A program made the translations under genes and the position numbers. A stretch of 10,415 bases of DNA from positions 1-10,415 of the forward strand of contig JAUWAH010000043.1 in assembly GCA_030602145.1 (NCBI GenBank). Reading direction: 5' to 3'. The stretch is from Desulfobulbus sp. (lineage in GTDB: Bacteria > Desulfobacterota > Desulfobulbia > Desulfobulbales > Desulfobulbaceae). Every line of letters starts with the position of its first letter. The stretch's first letter is position 1. This document shows, piece by piece, positions 1 to 6,893 of the stretch. The notes under the pieces were generated by a model that saw only the letters and a list, made by a program, of their open reading frames with translations, had not been told where the DNA came from and ran no database searches.

Positions 1-1615
1 CGAGGGAATTGAAGATCGACAGGACCATGATCACCGGGATGAGCACCTTGCTCGCCTTGAAGAGAAAGGCCTTCAGCCGGTCGTAGGAACGGAGCAGGAC
101 CGAGCGCACCGTGGGCAGGTGGTAGGGCGGCATCTCCATGATGAAGGGGGTGACTTCGCCCTTGAGCAGGGTGTTCTTCAGGATCAGTCCGGTGAGCACG
201 GCAAAGCCGATGCCGATCAGGTAGAGGAGAAAGACCAGATTCTGGCCGCCGGTGGGAAAAAAGGCGGCGGCAAAGAGCGCATAGACCGGCAGCCGGGCTC
301 CGCAGGACATGAAGGGATTCATCATGATGGTCAGAATGCGGTCGCGCTCGTTTTCCAGGGTGCGGGTGGCCATGATGGCCGGCACGTTGCAGCCGAAGCC
401 AACCAGCATCGGCACGAAGGCTTTGCCCGGCAGGCCGATGAAGCGCATGAACCGGTCCATGACAAAGGCGGCCCGGGCCATGTAGCCGGAATCCTCCAGA
501 AAGGACAGGCAGAGAAACATGAAGCCGATGGGCGGGATGAAGGTGGCCATGGTCTGGAGGCCGCCGCCGATGCCGGTGGCCAGCACGGCGATCAGCCACT
601 GGGGTGCGCCGAGAGCGCCGAGCAGCTCGGACAGGCCGTCCACGAAGAGGGCGCCGGCCAACTGATCGAAAAAGTCGATGAAGGCGCCGCCCAGGTTGAT
701 GGTGAACATGAACACCAGGTACATGGCGAGGAGAAAAACAGGAATGCCGAACAGCCGGCTGAGCACCACCCGGTCGATCCGGTCGGAGAGGCTGCTGCTC
801 ACCCGGCCATCGCGCTTGACCAGATCCCGAAGCAGCCAGGAGACAAAGCCGTAGCGGGCCGAGGCGATGATGATGTCCGCTTCCTCCTCCAACGCCTCCT
901 CGATCCCGGTCCGCAGGGAGGCGATCAGGTCCAGGGTGGCCTGGCCGATGGGAACAACGGCTCCGGCCTGCGGATCGCCCTCCAGCAGCTTGAGGGCAAG
1001 CCAGTAGGGGTCGATCTTCTTGGCGGCGCAGGCATCCTGCAGTTCGGAGGCCAGCTTTTCCCTGGCCGCCTGCACCGGTTCCGGATAGATCAATTCCGCG
1101 GCGGCCGTGGCAGGTGAGGCGGCGGCGGCGAGGATCACCGCCTTGAGTTCGTCGATGCCCTTGTTCTTGGCGGCGATCACCGGCACCACCGGACAGCCGA
1201 GCCGCCCGGCAAGTCCCTTCACGTCGATGGCCAGCCCCTTTTCCTTGGCCATGTCCATCATGTTGAGGACCAGGACCAGGGGGGCGCCCATTTCCAGCAA
1301 CTGGCTGGTGAGGTACAGGTTGCGCTCGATGTTGGCGGCATCGACGATGTTGACGATCAGGTCCGCCTCCCGGGAAAGCACGAAATCACGGGCGACCTGT
1401 TCATCCAGGCTGGAGGCGGCCAGGGAATAGATGCCGGGGGTGTCGATCACCTCGACGGTGTGACCATCGTCGCGATACCAGCCGGTCTTACGGTCCACCG
1501 TCACCCCGGGCCAGTTGCCGACCTGCTGCTTGGCGCCGGTCAGGCAGTTGAACAGGGTGCTCTTGCCGCAGTTGGGGTTGCCGACCACCCCGATGGTATA
1601 CTGCTTGCCGCTCAT
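1..1615 (-). CDS. feoB: Ferrous iron transport protein B (FeoB), C-terminus cut by window edge
   Basis: FeoB is the inner-membrane Fe(II) importer: a cytosolic G-protein domain fused to a polytopic membrane domain. About 538 codons are visible and the frame runs off the window at base 1; family members are usually roughly 650-780 residues, so the last membrane segments are missing. The G domain is intact: P-loop GNPNCGKTT at residues 12-20, the G3 motif DTPG followed by IYSL, the G4 motif NMMD, and an AAKNKG G5-like segment. A hydrophobic membrane region follows from about residue 280, including the hallmark GFGCNVPAIMATRT and then NPFMSCGARLPVY. The ATG shares an ATGA overlap with the stop of the upstream feoA, indicating translational coupling. 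It is the last visible gene of a feoA-feoA-feoB operon transcribed away from nifE. Family assignment is secure; only the 3' end is unknown. Confidence 0.97.
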   Translation of the reverse strand, partial: MSGKQYTIGVVGNPNCGKSTLFNCLTGAKQQVGNWPGVTVDRKTGWYRDDGHTVEVIDTPGIYSLAASSLDEQVARDFVLSREADLIVNIVDAANIERNLYLTSQLLEMGAPLVLVLNMMDMAKEKGLAIDVKGLAGRLGCPVVPVIAAKNKGIDELKAVILAAAASPATAAAELIYPEPVQAAREKLASELQDACAAKKIDPYWLALKLLEGDPQAGAVVPIGQATLDLIASLRTGIEEALEEEADIIIASARYGFVSWLLRDLVKRDGRVSSSLSDRIDRVVLSRLFGIPVFLLAMYLVFMFTINLGGAFIDFFDQLAGALFVDGLSELLGALGAPQWLIAVLATGIGGGLQTMATFIPPIGFMFLCLSFLEDSGYMARAAFVMDRFMRFIGLPGKAFVPMLVGFGCNVPAIMATRTLENERDRILTIMMNPFMSCGARLPVYALFAAAFFPTGGQNLVFLLYLIGIGFAVLTGLILKNTLLKGEVTPFIMEMPPYHLPTVRSVLLRSYDRLKAFLFKASKVLIPVIMVLSIFNSL

Positions 1616-1851
1616 GACTGCACCTCCCGGACCAGCAGCACCCTGGCCTCGTCCCGGCGCAGGCTGAGGCTGAAATCCCGAACCATGATCTCCACGGGGT
1701 CGCCCATGGGCGCCACCCGGATCACCTTGAACGGGGTGCCCTTGAGCAAACCCATGGCCAGCAGTTTGTGCCGATAGCCGCCGCTTTCCCTGGCAAAACC
1801 GACCACCATGCCGGACTGGCCGACATCTATGTCACTGAGCGTTTTTTCCAT
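1612..1851 (-). CDS. feoA: FeoA-domain protein (proximal copy)
   Basis: A 79-residue FeoA, a small SH3-like cytosolic protein that supports FeoB-dependent Fe(II) uptake. The sequence shows the family core: an N-terminal LSDIDVGQSGMVVGF strand region, then GYRHKLLAMGLLKGTPFKVI (the conserved 'L..MGL..G' signature), then a GDPVEIMVRDFSLSLRRDEA segment ending in a beta-rich tail. Length is typical of stand-alone FeoA (about 75-90 residues). The start at 1851 is set by a TAATG junction with the preceding feoA copy. A weak purine-rich stretch (AAAGGTAGGG) lies just upstream inside that gene, so expression probably relies on coupling. Its stop overlaps the feoB start by four bases. A longer in-frame start further upstream would run through the other feoA in a different frame and is not credible. 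Confidence 0.93.
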   Translation of the reverse strand: MEKTLSDIDVGQSGMVVGFARESGGYRHKLLAMGLLKGTPFKVIRVAPMGDPVEIMVRDFSLSLRRDEARVLLVREVQS

Positions 1852-2132
1852 TACCCTACCTTTGTCACGTTTATCTTGTGGGCCATGCCGCCGCCGAGAC
1901 CGTATCGGCATCCCGATTTCTCGATGAGCACGGCACCGTTTTCCTGTTTGTGGACCACCAGGATCTCGTCCTCGACGCTGATCCCCATGCTGAGCAGCCG
2001 CTCCCGCAGCATGCAGCCGCCGCGCAGGCCGACCACCCTGACCCGCTCGCCCTCCCCGGCAAGGATGAGGGGAAAGGAGCCGACCTGGGTCGGCTGGGTC
2101 ACGGGGGGGGCGATGGTGGATGAGTGGCTCAT
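1851..2132 (-). CDS. feoA: FeoA-domain protein (distal copy, first gene of feo operon)
   Basis: A second FeoA-type protein of 93 residues, promoter-proximal in the feo operon. After a short polar, Pro/Thr-rich N-terminus, the fold core is visible: EGERVRVVGLRGGCMLRERL, then LLSMGISVEDEILVVHK (equivalent to 'L..MG...G..i.v'), then a C-terminal GLGGGMAHKINV segment that resembles the conserved 'R.G...A..I.V' FeoA ending. The start at 2132 is preferred because AAAGGAA sits 5-6 bases upstream; the alternative ATG at 2267 would add a Pro/Arg/Cys-rich extension unlike FeoA and would cover the promoter region. It is clearly diverged from the downstream feoA, so this is not a recent duplication. Two FeoA proteins ahead of one FeoB is a recurrent arrangement in anaerobic bacteria; the distinct roles of the copies are not known. 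Confidence 0.9.
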   Translation of the reverse strand: MSHSSTIAPPVTQPTQVGSFPLILAGEGERVRVVGLRGGCMLRERLLSMGISVEDEILVVHKQENGAVLIEKSGCRYGLGGGMAHKINVTKVG

Positions 2133-2215
2133 GTTCCTTTGCCTGTCTTCTGCTGGATGTGGCCGGGGCTGGGGGGAGTCGGGCCGGAGCACCTCTCCGG
2201 CACAGCACCGCCTTT

Positions 2216-2239
2216 CTAAGTTAGCATCCCCAAACTTAG
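2216..2239. promoter_or_regulatory. Inverted repeat, candidate operator of the feo operon
   Basis: CTAAGTT (2216-2222) and its exact reverse complement AACTTAG (2233-2239) form 7-base arms around a 10-base centre. The same stretch holds a near-direct repeat, TTAGCAT (2221-2227) and TTAGGAT (2236-2242), offset by 15 bases. It lies at the predicted start of feo transcription, where a repressor would block the polymerase. An iron-sensing regulator of the Fur or DtxR/IdeR type is the natural candidate for an feo promoter. The arms do not match the classic Fur box; the TTAG/CTAA content is closer to DtxR-type sites, but this is inference. Confidence 0.4.
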
Positions 2240-2245
2240 GATAGT

Positions 2246-2274
2246 CAAATACAATGCGTTGGTCCAAATGTCAA
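2246..2274 (-). promoter_or_regulatory. Candidate sigma70-type promoter of the feo operon
   Basis: Reading the minus strand, a perfect -35 hexamer TTGACA (2274 to 2269) is followed, after exactly 17 bases, by TATTTG (2251 to 2246), which matches three of six -10 positions. This predicts a transcription start near 2239 and a leader of about 107 bases before the first feoA start at 2132. A second TTGACT lies at 2248-2243 but has no good -10 behind it. Placement upstream of the only minus-strand operon supports the call; the weak -10 is the main doubt. Confidence 0.45.
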
Positions 2275-2512
2275 CCAAATCCATAAAAAAAATAAAGGAC
2301 GCCTCAAACAACCGTCGAGCAGGGGGCCACAGGAGGTGATATCAACCCGCAGAACGGTCAAGCAGTCCCGACATCGACCCTGGCCGCCCTGATTTCAGCC
2401 ACTTACCCGGATCGGCGCCCCTCTGGATCCCGGCCTGCTCTTGATCCGCTCCCCTGCCTGTACGGCCCGATGAGGCCGAGGGTCGACACTTGTGTATCAC
2501 CCTCTTCATTTT

Positions 2513-2528
2513 TGTTCAGGTATCGACA
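2513..2528 (+). promoter_or_regulatory. NifA upstream activator sequence
   Basis: TGT (2513-2515), ten bases, then ACA (2526-2528) is an exact match to the TGT-N10-ACA site bound by NifA, the enhancer-binding activator of nif promoters. Its centre lies about 120 bases upstream of the transcription start predicted from the -24/-12 element, inside the usual working distance. A single copy is present in the intergenic region. The motif alone is short, but its position with an IHF site and a sigma54 element makes chance unlikely. Confidence 0.75.
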
Positions 2529-2572
2529 CAATCCTGCCCCTCCCCCTCCCCCAGCCTTGGACAAACAAAACG

Positions 2573-2585
2573 CAACGTCTTGATA
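2573..2585 (-). promoter_or_regulatory. Integration host factor (IHF) binding site
   Basis: On the minus strand TATCAAGACGTTG matches the IHF consensus WATCAANNNNTTR at every defined position. It sits between the NifA site (2513-2528) and the -24 element (2613), where IHF classically bends the DNA to bring NifA into contact with sigma54 polymerase. A-rich DNA flanks it on the downstream side (2585-2605), also typical of IHF sites. Confidence 0.65.
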
Positions 2586-2612
2586 CAAAAGGATAAAAAG
2601 AAAAACGTCCAT

Positions 2613-2629
2613 TTGGCACGCATCTTGAC
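2613..2629 (+). promoter_or_regulatory. Sigma54 (-24/-12) promoter of the nifENB operon
   Basis: TTGGCACG at 2613-2620 is a perfect -24 element; after the correct spacing TTGAC (2625-2629) stands where TTGCW is expected, so the -12 GC is GA. The predicted transcription start is near 2640, about 30 bases before the nifE ATG at 2670. Together with the upstream NifA and IHF sites this gives a standard NifA-dependent promoter. The off-consensus -12 base may lower basal activity. Confidence 0.8.
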
Positions 2630-2669
2630 TTGGCAAAGGTAACCAGATCACCTAGCCAGGGAGCCCCAC

Positions 2670-4016
2670 ATGGAAGCCATCGCATTGAAAGATCGAGAAA
2701 ATCAGATTCACGTCAAGGGCGAGGCGCCCTTTGACATCGTCTGCAACAAGGACAGCCTGGCCGGGGCGGTCAGTCAGCGGGCCTGTGTGTTCTGCGGTTC
2801 GCGGGTGGTGCTCTACCCCATCGCCGACGCCCTCCACCTGGTGCATGGCCCCATCGGCTGCGCGGTCTACACCTGGGACATCCGCGGCGCCCTGTCCTCG
2901 GGTCCGGAGTTGCACCGCCTCTCCTTTTCCACCGATCTGCAGGAAAAGGACGTCATCTTCGGCGGTGAAAAGAAACTGGCCGCCGCCCTGCGCGAGTTGA
3001 TCGAACGCCATTCCCCCAAGGCCGCCTTTGTCTATTCGACCTGCATCGTCGGCATCATCGGCGACGACCTGGAAGCGGTCTGCCGCGAGGCTGAGGCCGA
3101 ATGCGGGATTCCGGTCATTCCGGTCAAGTCCGAAGGCTTCAAGGGCAACAAACGGGCCGGCTACCAGGCGGCCTGCGACGCCCTCTTCCGGCTGATCGGC
3201 ACCGGCGACACCACCGGCATCTCCAAATACTCCCTCAACATCCTGGGCGACTTCAACCTGGCCGGCGAGATCTGGATGATCCGCGAATACTATGAGCGCA
3301 TGGGCATCGAGGTGGTGGCCAACATCACCGGCGACGGCCGGGTGGCCGACATCGAGCGCGCCCACGGAGCCGCCCTCAACGTGGTCCAGTGTTCGGGGTC
3401 GACCATGCAACTGGCCAACATGATGGAAGAAAAATATGGCATCCCCTCGATCCGGGTCTCCTACTTCGGCATCGAGGACATGGCCGAGGCCCTCTACGAC
3501 ATCGCCCGCTTCTTCAAGGACCCTGCGATGATGGAGCGCACCAAGAAGATCGTCGAGGAGGAAGTGAAAAAGCTGGCCGTGGCGCTCGAACCCTACCGCA
3601 GGGCCCTGGCCGGCAAGAAGGCGGCCATCTATGTGGGCGGCTCGTTCAAGGCTTTCTCGCTGGTCAAGGCCTTTCGGTTGATCGACATGCAGGTGGTCAT
3701 GGTCGGCTCCCAGACCGGCACCAAGGAAGACTACATCGAGCTGGAGGCGATCACCGACCCCGGCACCGTCATCGTCGACGACTCCAACCCGCTGGAGTTG
3801 ACCACCTTCCTCAAGGAGAAGGAAGTGGACGTATTCGTCGGCGGCGTCAAGGAACGGCCCATCGCCTACAAGCTGGGCATAGGATTCTGCGACCACAACC
3901 ACGAGCGCAAGGAGGCCCTGGCCGGATTCGAGGGCATGCTCAACTTCGCCCGCGAAGTCTACTCCTCGGTGATGAGCCCGGTCTGGCAGTTCGTGCCGCG
4001 CAAAAAAAACAACTGA
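2670..4016 (+). CDS. nifE: Nitrogenase FeMo-cofactor scaffold protein NifE
   Basis: NifE (448 residues) is the alpha subunit of the NifEN scaffold, on which NifB-co is converted to the FeMo-cofactor before transfer to NifDK. Length is normal. The N-terminus has the family block SQRACVFCGSRVVL, then LVHGPIGCAVYTWDIRG; Cys39, Cys64 and Cys125 (in YSTCIVG) correspond to the NifE ligands of the bridging [4Fe-4S] cluster. Cys241 in NVVQCSGS aligns with the position of the NifD cofactor cysteine. The C-terminal block CDHNHERKEALAGFEGM (from about residue 407) is characteristic of NifE; NifD would show different cofactor-pocket motifs such as the HSWDYSGPYHG-type segment. AGGGAG at 2658-2663, six bases before the ATG, sets the start. 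First gene of the operon, directly behind a sigma54/NifA promoter, 56 bases before nifN. Confidence 0.97.
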   Translation: MEAIALKDRENQIHVKGEAPFDIVCNKDSLAGAVSQRACVFCGSRVVLYPIADALHLVHGPIGCAVYTWDIRGALSSGPELHRLSFSTDLQEKDVIFGGEKKLAAALRELIERHSPKAAFVYSTCIVGIIGDDLEAVCREAEAECGIPVIPVKSEGFKGNKRAGYQAACDALFRLIGTGDTTGISKYSLNILGDFNLAGEIWMIREYYERMGIEVVANITGDGRVADIERAHGAALNVVQCSGSTMQLANMMEEKYGIPSIRVSYFGIEDMAEALYDIARFFKDPAMMERTKKIVEEEVKKLAVALEPYRRALAGKKAAIYVGGSFKAFSLVKAFRLIDMQVVMVGSQTGTKEDYIELEAITDPGTVIVDDSNPLELTTFLKEKEVDVFVGGVKERPIAYKLGIGFCDHNHERKEALAGFEGMLNFAREVYSSVMSPVWQFVPRKKNN

Positions 4017-4072
4017 GCATTCCCTGCGGTCGAGATGACAGCACAATGTCCGTATAACGAAGGAACAACGCC

Positions 4073-5458
4073 ATGAGCACCAATCCGCCCACCTTCAAGA
4101 AGACCAAAAAACCCAACGCCATCTCCACCACCAATGCCTGCAAGCTGTGCAAGCCGCTCGGCGCCTGCCTGGCCTTCAAGGGCATCGAAGGCGCGGTGCC
4201 CTACCTGCACGGTTCCCAGGGCTGCGCCACCTACATGCGGCGCTACATCATCAGCCATTACAACGAGCCCATCGACATCGCCTCCTCCTCGCTCTCGGAG
4301 AAGCACGCGGTCTACGGCGGCGGCCCCAACCTCAAGCTCGGCCTGACCAACGTCGCCGCCAAATACCGCCCAGCTCTGATCGGCATCGCCACCACCTGCC
4401 TGACCGAGACCATCGGCGACGACGTGGCCATGTATCTGCGCCAGTACGCCGAGGACACCAAGGGTTCGGTGGGGCTGCCCACCTTCGTCAATGTGTCCAC
4501 CCCCAGTTATTCAGGCACCCACATGGAGGGGTTCCATGCCGCCATCCGCGAGGTGGTGGCCCAGTTGAGCGAGGGCGGGCCACGCAGCGAGACGGTCAAT
4601 GTCCTGCCGGGATTCGTCAGTTCCGCCGACTTTCGCCTCCTCCATGAGATCATGGCCGACTTCGGCCTGGACGCCACCCTGCTGCCCGACCTGTCCGAAA
4701 CCATGGATGGTCCGGCCCTGCTCGAATACGAGAAGATCCAGCAGGGCGGCACCCCCCTGGCCGACATCAAGGCCATGGGCCGGGCCAGGGCCACCATCGA
4801 GTTCGGGCCGACGCTCGGCGCCATGCGCACCGGCGGCGACGTGCTCGCCGAAAAATTCGCCACGCCGCTGCACCGGATCGGCATGCCCGTCGGCATCCGT
4901 GAGACCGATGTTTTTTTTCATCTGCTGGAAGAACTGAGCGGCCGGCCGATGCCGGAGAAGTACGCCAAACAGCGCGGCCGCCTGGTCGATGCCTACGTCG
5001 ATGGTCACAAGTACGTCTTCGGCAAGCGGGCGGTCATCTACGGCGAGGAGGATCTGGTGGTCGGGCTCAGCTCGTTTCTCACCGAGATCGGCGTCCAGCC
5101 GGTGCTCTGCGCCTCGGGCTCCACCTCGGGCCGGCTCACCGAGGCCATCGCCCGGGTGACCGGCGACACCCTGGCCGAACAGCCGCAGGTCTTCGAAGGC
5201 ATGGATTTCTACGAGATCGACGAGATGGCCGCACAGATGGATATCGATCTGGTGGTCGGTCATTCCAAGGGATATCCGCTGGCCAAGAAACTGAATATCC
5301 CGCTGATCCGGGTCGGCTTTCCCATCCATGACCGGATCGGCGGCCAGCGGATCCTGCATTTGGGCTACAGCGGTGCCCAGCAGTTGTTTGACACCGTGAC
5401 CAACGCCCTGATTGAAAAGAAGCAGAATGATAGCCCGGTCGGCTACTTCTACATGTGA
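4073..5458 (+). CDS. nifN: Nitrogenase FeMo-cofactor scaffold protein NifN
   Basis: NifN (461 residues) is the beta subunit of the NifEN scaffold. The N-terminal region KLCKPLGACLAFKGIEG followed by YLHGSQGCATYMRRYI is the NifN/NifK-type signature; Cys51 in HGSQGC is the expected NifN ligand of the [4Fe-4S] cluster at the NifE interface. TTCLTETIGDDV and the FVNVSTPSYSGTHMEGF segment follow, then the C-terminal GFPIHDRIGGQRILHLGYSG block. The SQGC/CLAFKGIEG context and the pairing with nifE favour NifN over NifK, which also would normally follow nifD and be longer at about 510-520 residues. AAGGA at 4060-4064 lies eight bases before the ATG. The 56-base spacer after nifE shows no terminator, so the two are probably co-transcribed. 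Confidence 0.96.
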   Translation: MSTNPPTFKKTKKPNAISTTNACKLCKPLGACLAFKGIEGAVPYLHGSQGCATYMRRYIISHYNEPIDIASSSLSEKHAVYGGGPNLKLGLTNVAAKYRPALIGIATTCLTETIGDDVAMYLRQYAEDTKGSVGLPTFVNVSTPSYSGTHMEGFHAAIREVVAQLSEGGPRSETVNVLPGFVSSADFRLLHEIMADFGLDATLLPDLSETMDGPALLEYEKIQQGGTPLADIKAMGRARATIEFGPTLGAMRTGGDVLAEKFATPLHRIGMPVGIRETDVFFHLLEELSGRPMPEKYAKQRGRLVDAYVDGHKYVFGKRAVIYGEEDLVVGLSSFLTEIGVQPVLCASGSTSGRLTEAIARVTGDTLAEQPQVFEGMDFYEIDEMAAQMDIDLVVGHSKGYPLAKKLNIPLIRVGFPIHDRIGGQRILHLGYSGAQQLFDTVTNALIEKKQNDSPVGYFYM

Positions 5459-5489
5459 GCAATTCGCCATTGCGACAAAGGAGCCTGTC

Positions 5490-6767
5490 ATGCCCAGCGA
5501 CAAAGATTTTTCCCGTCATCCCTGTTTCAACGTCGACGCCAAGGGGCAGTTCGGTCGGGTCCACCTGCCGGTGGCGCCGAAGTGCAACATCCAGTGCAAT
5601 TACTGCAACCGCAAGTTCGACTGCGTCAACGAGTCGCGGCCCGGGGTCACCTCGACCCTGCTCAGCCCGGAACAGGCCCTGGTCTACGTCGACAAGGTGG
5701 TGGAGAAGGAACCGCGCATTGCGGTGGTCGGCATCGCCGGCCCCGGCGATCCCTTCGCCAACCCCGACGAAACCCTGGAGACCATGCGGCTGATCCGCGC
5801 CCGCCACCCGGAGATGATCCTCTGTCTCTCCTCCAACGGCATGAATCTGGCCCCGCATGTGCCGGAACTGGCCGAGATCGGCGTCTCCCACGTAACCATC
5901 ACCATCAACGCGGTGGATCCGGAGATCAGCCAACACATCTATGCCTGGGTTCGCGACGGCAAGGTCCTCTATCGCGGCCGCCAGGGTGCCGAACTGCTGC
6001 TCGCCCGCCAGTTGCAGGCGATCCAGTTGCTCAAGGAGCATGGCATCACCGTCAAGATCAACACCATCGTCATCCCCGGCATCAACGACCACCACATTCC
6101 GGTGCTGGCCGCCAGGATGAAGGAGCTGGGCGTCGACCTGCTCAACTGCATGGCTATGTTTCCCAATGCCGATACCGGATTCGAGCATATCGACGAGCCG
6201 AGCAAGGAGATGATGGAAGCCCTCCGCGCCGAGGCCGAACAGTTCCTGCCGCAGATGCGCCACTGCACCCGCTGCCGGGCCGATGCGGTCGGCCTGCTCG
6301 ACCAGGACAAGACCGACGAGATGCGCGGCTGCCTCTCCGCCTGCGCCCAACTGCCCAAGCCGGAGGAGACGACCCGCCCCTACGTCGCCGTGGTGACCAT
6401 GGAAGGCGTGCTGGTCAATCAGCATCTGGGCGAGGCGACCCGCTTCCAGATCTGGGGCGAAGATGGTCAGGGCGGCTACCGCCACATCGAGGACCGGCCG
6501 GCTCCGCCCGCCGGCGGCGGCAGCCAGCGCTGGCTGCACATCAGCCGGCTTTTGGCCGACTGCCGGGCCATCCTGGTCAACGATCTGGGCGATTCGCCCA
6601 AGGAGATGCTGAAAAAACGCGGTATCCAGCCGATCACCATGGCCGGCTTCATCGAACGCGGCCTGGAGGCGGTGTACACCGGCAAGGGGCTTGCCACCCT
6701 GCAGGGCAGGATGCGCAAATGCTCGTCAAAAGGCGCCTGTGCCGGCGGCGGGAACGGCTGCGGCTGA
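5490..6767 (+). CDS. nifB: Nitrogenase cofactor biosynthesis protein NifB (radical SAM, with fused NifX-like domain)
   Basis: NifB fuses two [4Fe-4S] units and inserts carbide to make NifB-co, the 8Fe core of the FeMo-cofactor. The 425-residue product starts with the conserved HPCFN (residues 10-14), then the radical SAM motif CNIQCNYC with Cys32, Cys36 and Cys39, followed by the NifB-specific NRKFDC...NESRPGVTS segment. A CTRCRADAVGLL block closes the radical SAM part. From about residue 296 (RPYVAVVTMEG, NQHLGEA) runs a C-terminal NifX/NafY-like cofactor-binding domain, ending in a Cys/Gly-rich tail (CSSKGACAGGGNGCG). The fused form is the usual bacterial NifB; many archaeal NifBs lack this domain. 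The start at 5490 is chosen because AAAGGAG at 5477-5483 lies six bases upstream; an in-frame ATG at 5412 lies within nifN and has no family support. A 31-base gap follows nifN. Confidence 0.98.
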   Translation: MPSDKDFSRHPCFNVDAKGQFGRVHLPVAPKCNIQCNYCNRKFDCVNESRPGVTSTLLSPEQALVYVDKVVEKEPRIAVVGIAGPGDPFANPDETLETMRLIRARHPEMILCLSSNGMNLAPHVPELAEIGVSHVTITINAVDPEISQHIYAWVRDGKVLYRGRQGAELLLARQLQAIQLLKEHGITVKINTIVIPGINDHHIPVLAARMKELGVDLLNCMAMFPNADTGFEHIDEPSKEMMEALRAEAEQFLPQMRHCTRCRADAVGLLDQDKTDEMRGCLSACAQLPKPEETTRPYVAVVTMEGVLVNQHLGEATRFQIWGEDGQGGYRHIEDRPAPPAGGGSQRWLHISRLLADCRAILVNDLGDSPKEMLKKRGIQPITMAGFIERGLEAVYTGKGLATLQGRMRKCSSKGACAGGGNGCG

Positions 6768-6820
6768 TCGCCCCCCTTTGATCGCCGCACCGCCCGCCGC
6801 TCGTGGCGCAGGGTCGGGAT

Positions 6821-6863
6821 CGGAAGGCCGTTTCCGCACCCCGTGCCCCCGTTGCGCCAACGG
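6821..6863 (+). other. Two short hairpins in the nifB-cassette spacer
   Basis: CGGAA (6821-6825) pairs with TTCCG (6832-6836) around a 6-base loop, and CCGTTG (6849-6854) pairs with CAACGG (6858-6863) around a 3-base loop. Neither is followed by a T run, so they do not look like Rho-independent terminators. They could stabilise or mark processing of the transcript between nifB and the next genes. In G+C-rich DNA short stems are common by chance. Confidence 0.3.
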
Positions 6864-6893
6864 CCTGCACCGGTCCTCTTGGAAGACGCATCC

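Larger units (their letters stand above)
2133..2669. other. Divergent feo-nif regulatory region with no gene
   Basis: This stretch of about 540 bases separates the minus-strand feo operon from the plus-strand nif operon. I find no credible coding sequence in it: the frames that are open have no family resemblance and low-complexity composition. The left end carries the feo promoter and inverted repeat and is locally more A+T-rich (about 2210-2300). The middle (2300-2510) shows only a small hairpin, CGGCC/GGCCG with a 6-base loop at 2463-2478, and an unattached Shine-Dalgarno-like string at 2331-2340. The right end (2513-2640) carries the NifA, IHF and sigma54 elements. Confidence 0.75.

Noticed and set aside
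119..1117. A 332-codon plus-strand frame rich in His, Gly, Glu and Gln
   Set aside because: It is antisense to feoB, whose G-domain and membrane motifs are unmistakable.
2461..2485. Hammerhead-ribozyme-like core (CGATGAGGCCGA)
   Set aside because: The required CUGAUGA and GAAA core bases are not intact and no flanking stems I and III are visible; only a 5-base hairpin remains.
2403..2651. An 82-codon minus-strand frame in the intergenic region
   Set aside because: It covers the NifA, IHF and sigma54 sites, has a poly-Gly stretch from the C-rich tract and no family features.
2652..4046. A 464-codon open frame on the minus strand opposite nifE
   Set aside because: Composition is Gly/Asp/His/Val-rich with no family pattern; the plus-strand nifE is certain.
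2670..5458. nifD and nifK as an alternative identity for the first two nif genes
   Set aside because: The CDHNHERK ending and QCSGS of the first and the 461-residue length and C-terminal block of the second fit NifE and NifN; the NifD cofactor-pocket histidine motif is absent.
5412..5489. An upstream in-frame start for nifB at 5412
   Set aside because: It lies inside nifN, adds 26 residues without family resemblance, and the strong ribosome binding site at 5477-5483 points to 5490.
5136..6539. A 467-codon minus-strand frame opposite nifN and nifB
   Set aside because: Mirror of two secure genes, with no domain features of its own.
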